Source: an uncultured Sulfitobacter sp. (GTDB lineage: Bacteria; Pseudomonadota; Alphaproteobacteria; Rhodobacterales; Rhodobacteraceae). From it: 64,000 bases of DNA. The notes beneath the pieces were generated by a model, which had not been told where the DNA came from, made no database searches, and saw only the letters and a program-made list of their open reading frames with translations. Positions 63,925 to 64,000 of this stretch are shown here, piece by piece. A program made the position numbers and the translations under genes. The stretch covers positions 147,284-211,283 of the forward strand of contig CANMZB010000005.1 in NCBI GenBank assembly GCA_947502265.1, written 5' to 3'. Within the stretch, counting starts at the first letter, position 1, and each line of letters starts with the position of its first letter.

Positions 63925-64000
63925 GAGCCTGATTTAAAACTAGTTGAGTAAGCTCAGTAGGTTGTGATTCAATTCGGTTGCGAAGCTGAACGGAGATCCC
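63925..64000. other. Right window edge, unassigned
   Basis: The last 76 bases contain no open frame of note. GATTCAATTCGGTTGCG and the following purine-rich text look like the edge of another element, but I cannot identify it. Confidence 0.2.

Overview
The window is a chromosome- or megaplasmid-like segment of an alphaproteobacterium, most likely a Rhodobacteraceae member of the marine Roseobacter group. The evidence is GC-rich third codon positions in the housekeeping part, a TRAP permease of the 4TM/12TM fusion type, the acs-adk-DUF4212-symporter-DUF294 neighbourhood, Roseobacter-type IS481 and IS66 relics, and an exo-type polysaccharide locus. The genus cannot be named from sequence alone.

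Layout. (1) 1-10.5 kb: the 3' end of a TRAP permease, then a same-strand block for acetate use: acetyl-CoA synthetase, a second-type adenylate kinase that would recycle the AMP it makes, a two-part sodium:solute symporter, a cNMP/CBS/DUF294 sensor protein, a small membrane protein and a membrane-anchored DnaQ-like exonuclease. (2) 10.7-11.6 kb: a decayed IS481 transposase. (3) 12-26.8 kb: ordinary housekeeping and metabolic genes (HNH nuclease, esterase, AlkA-type glycosylase, cobK, an MFS transporter, a squalene/phytoene-synthase-like protein, a methyltransferase, a hydrolase, cimA, cysS, a frameshifted aminotransferase, a small beta-barrel protein, an MttB-family methyltransferase, an EF-hand protein and a divergent ECF-like sigma factor). 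(4) 26.9-27.1 kb: an IS66 relic. (5) 27.5-63.4 kb: one large surface-polysaccharide locus. (6) 63.4-63.9 kb: IS481 and IS200 relics at the right edge.

The polysaccharide locus has the parts of a Wzx/Wzy machine: ExoY-like priming sugar-phosphate transferase, ExoF/Wza-like export protein, ExoQ-like polymerase, flippase, Wzc/ExoP-like chain-length protein, ExoK-like GH16 glycanase and seven GT2/GT4 glycosyltransferases. Two additions make it unusual. The first is a complete cassette resembling the actinobacterial polyprenyl-phosphate-arabinose pathway: a HAD phosphatase fused to a UbiA-type phosphoribosyltransferase, a GtrA protein, DprE1 and DprE2 in one operon with ATGA overlaps, plus two AftB-like GT-C membrane transferases. 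The second is three PAPS-type sulfotransferases. Together they predict a sulfated, pentofuranose-decorated (arabinofuranose or ribofuranose) exopolysaccharide. A large G8/beta-helix/LamG-like protein with type I secretion features ends the locus and may bind or cut this polymer.

No tRNA, rRNA or CRISPR array was seen. Gene starts were chosen from ribosome binding sites, family lengths and stop/start overlaps. Functions are family-level inference from motifs and were not checked against a database.
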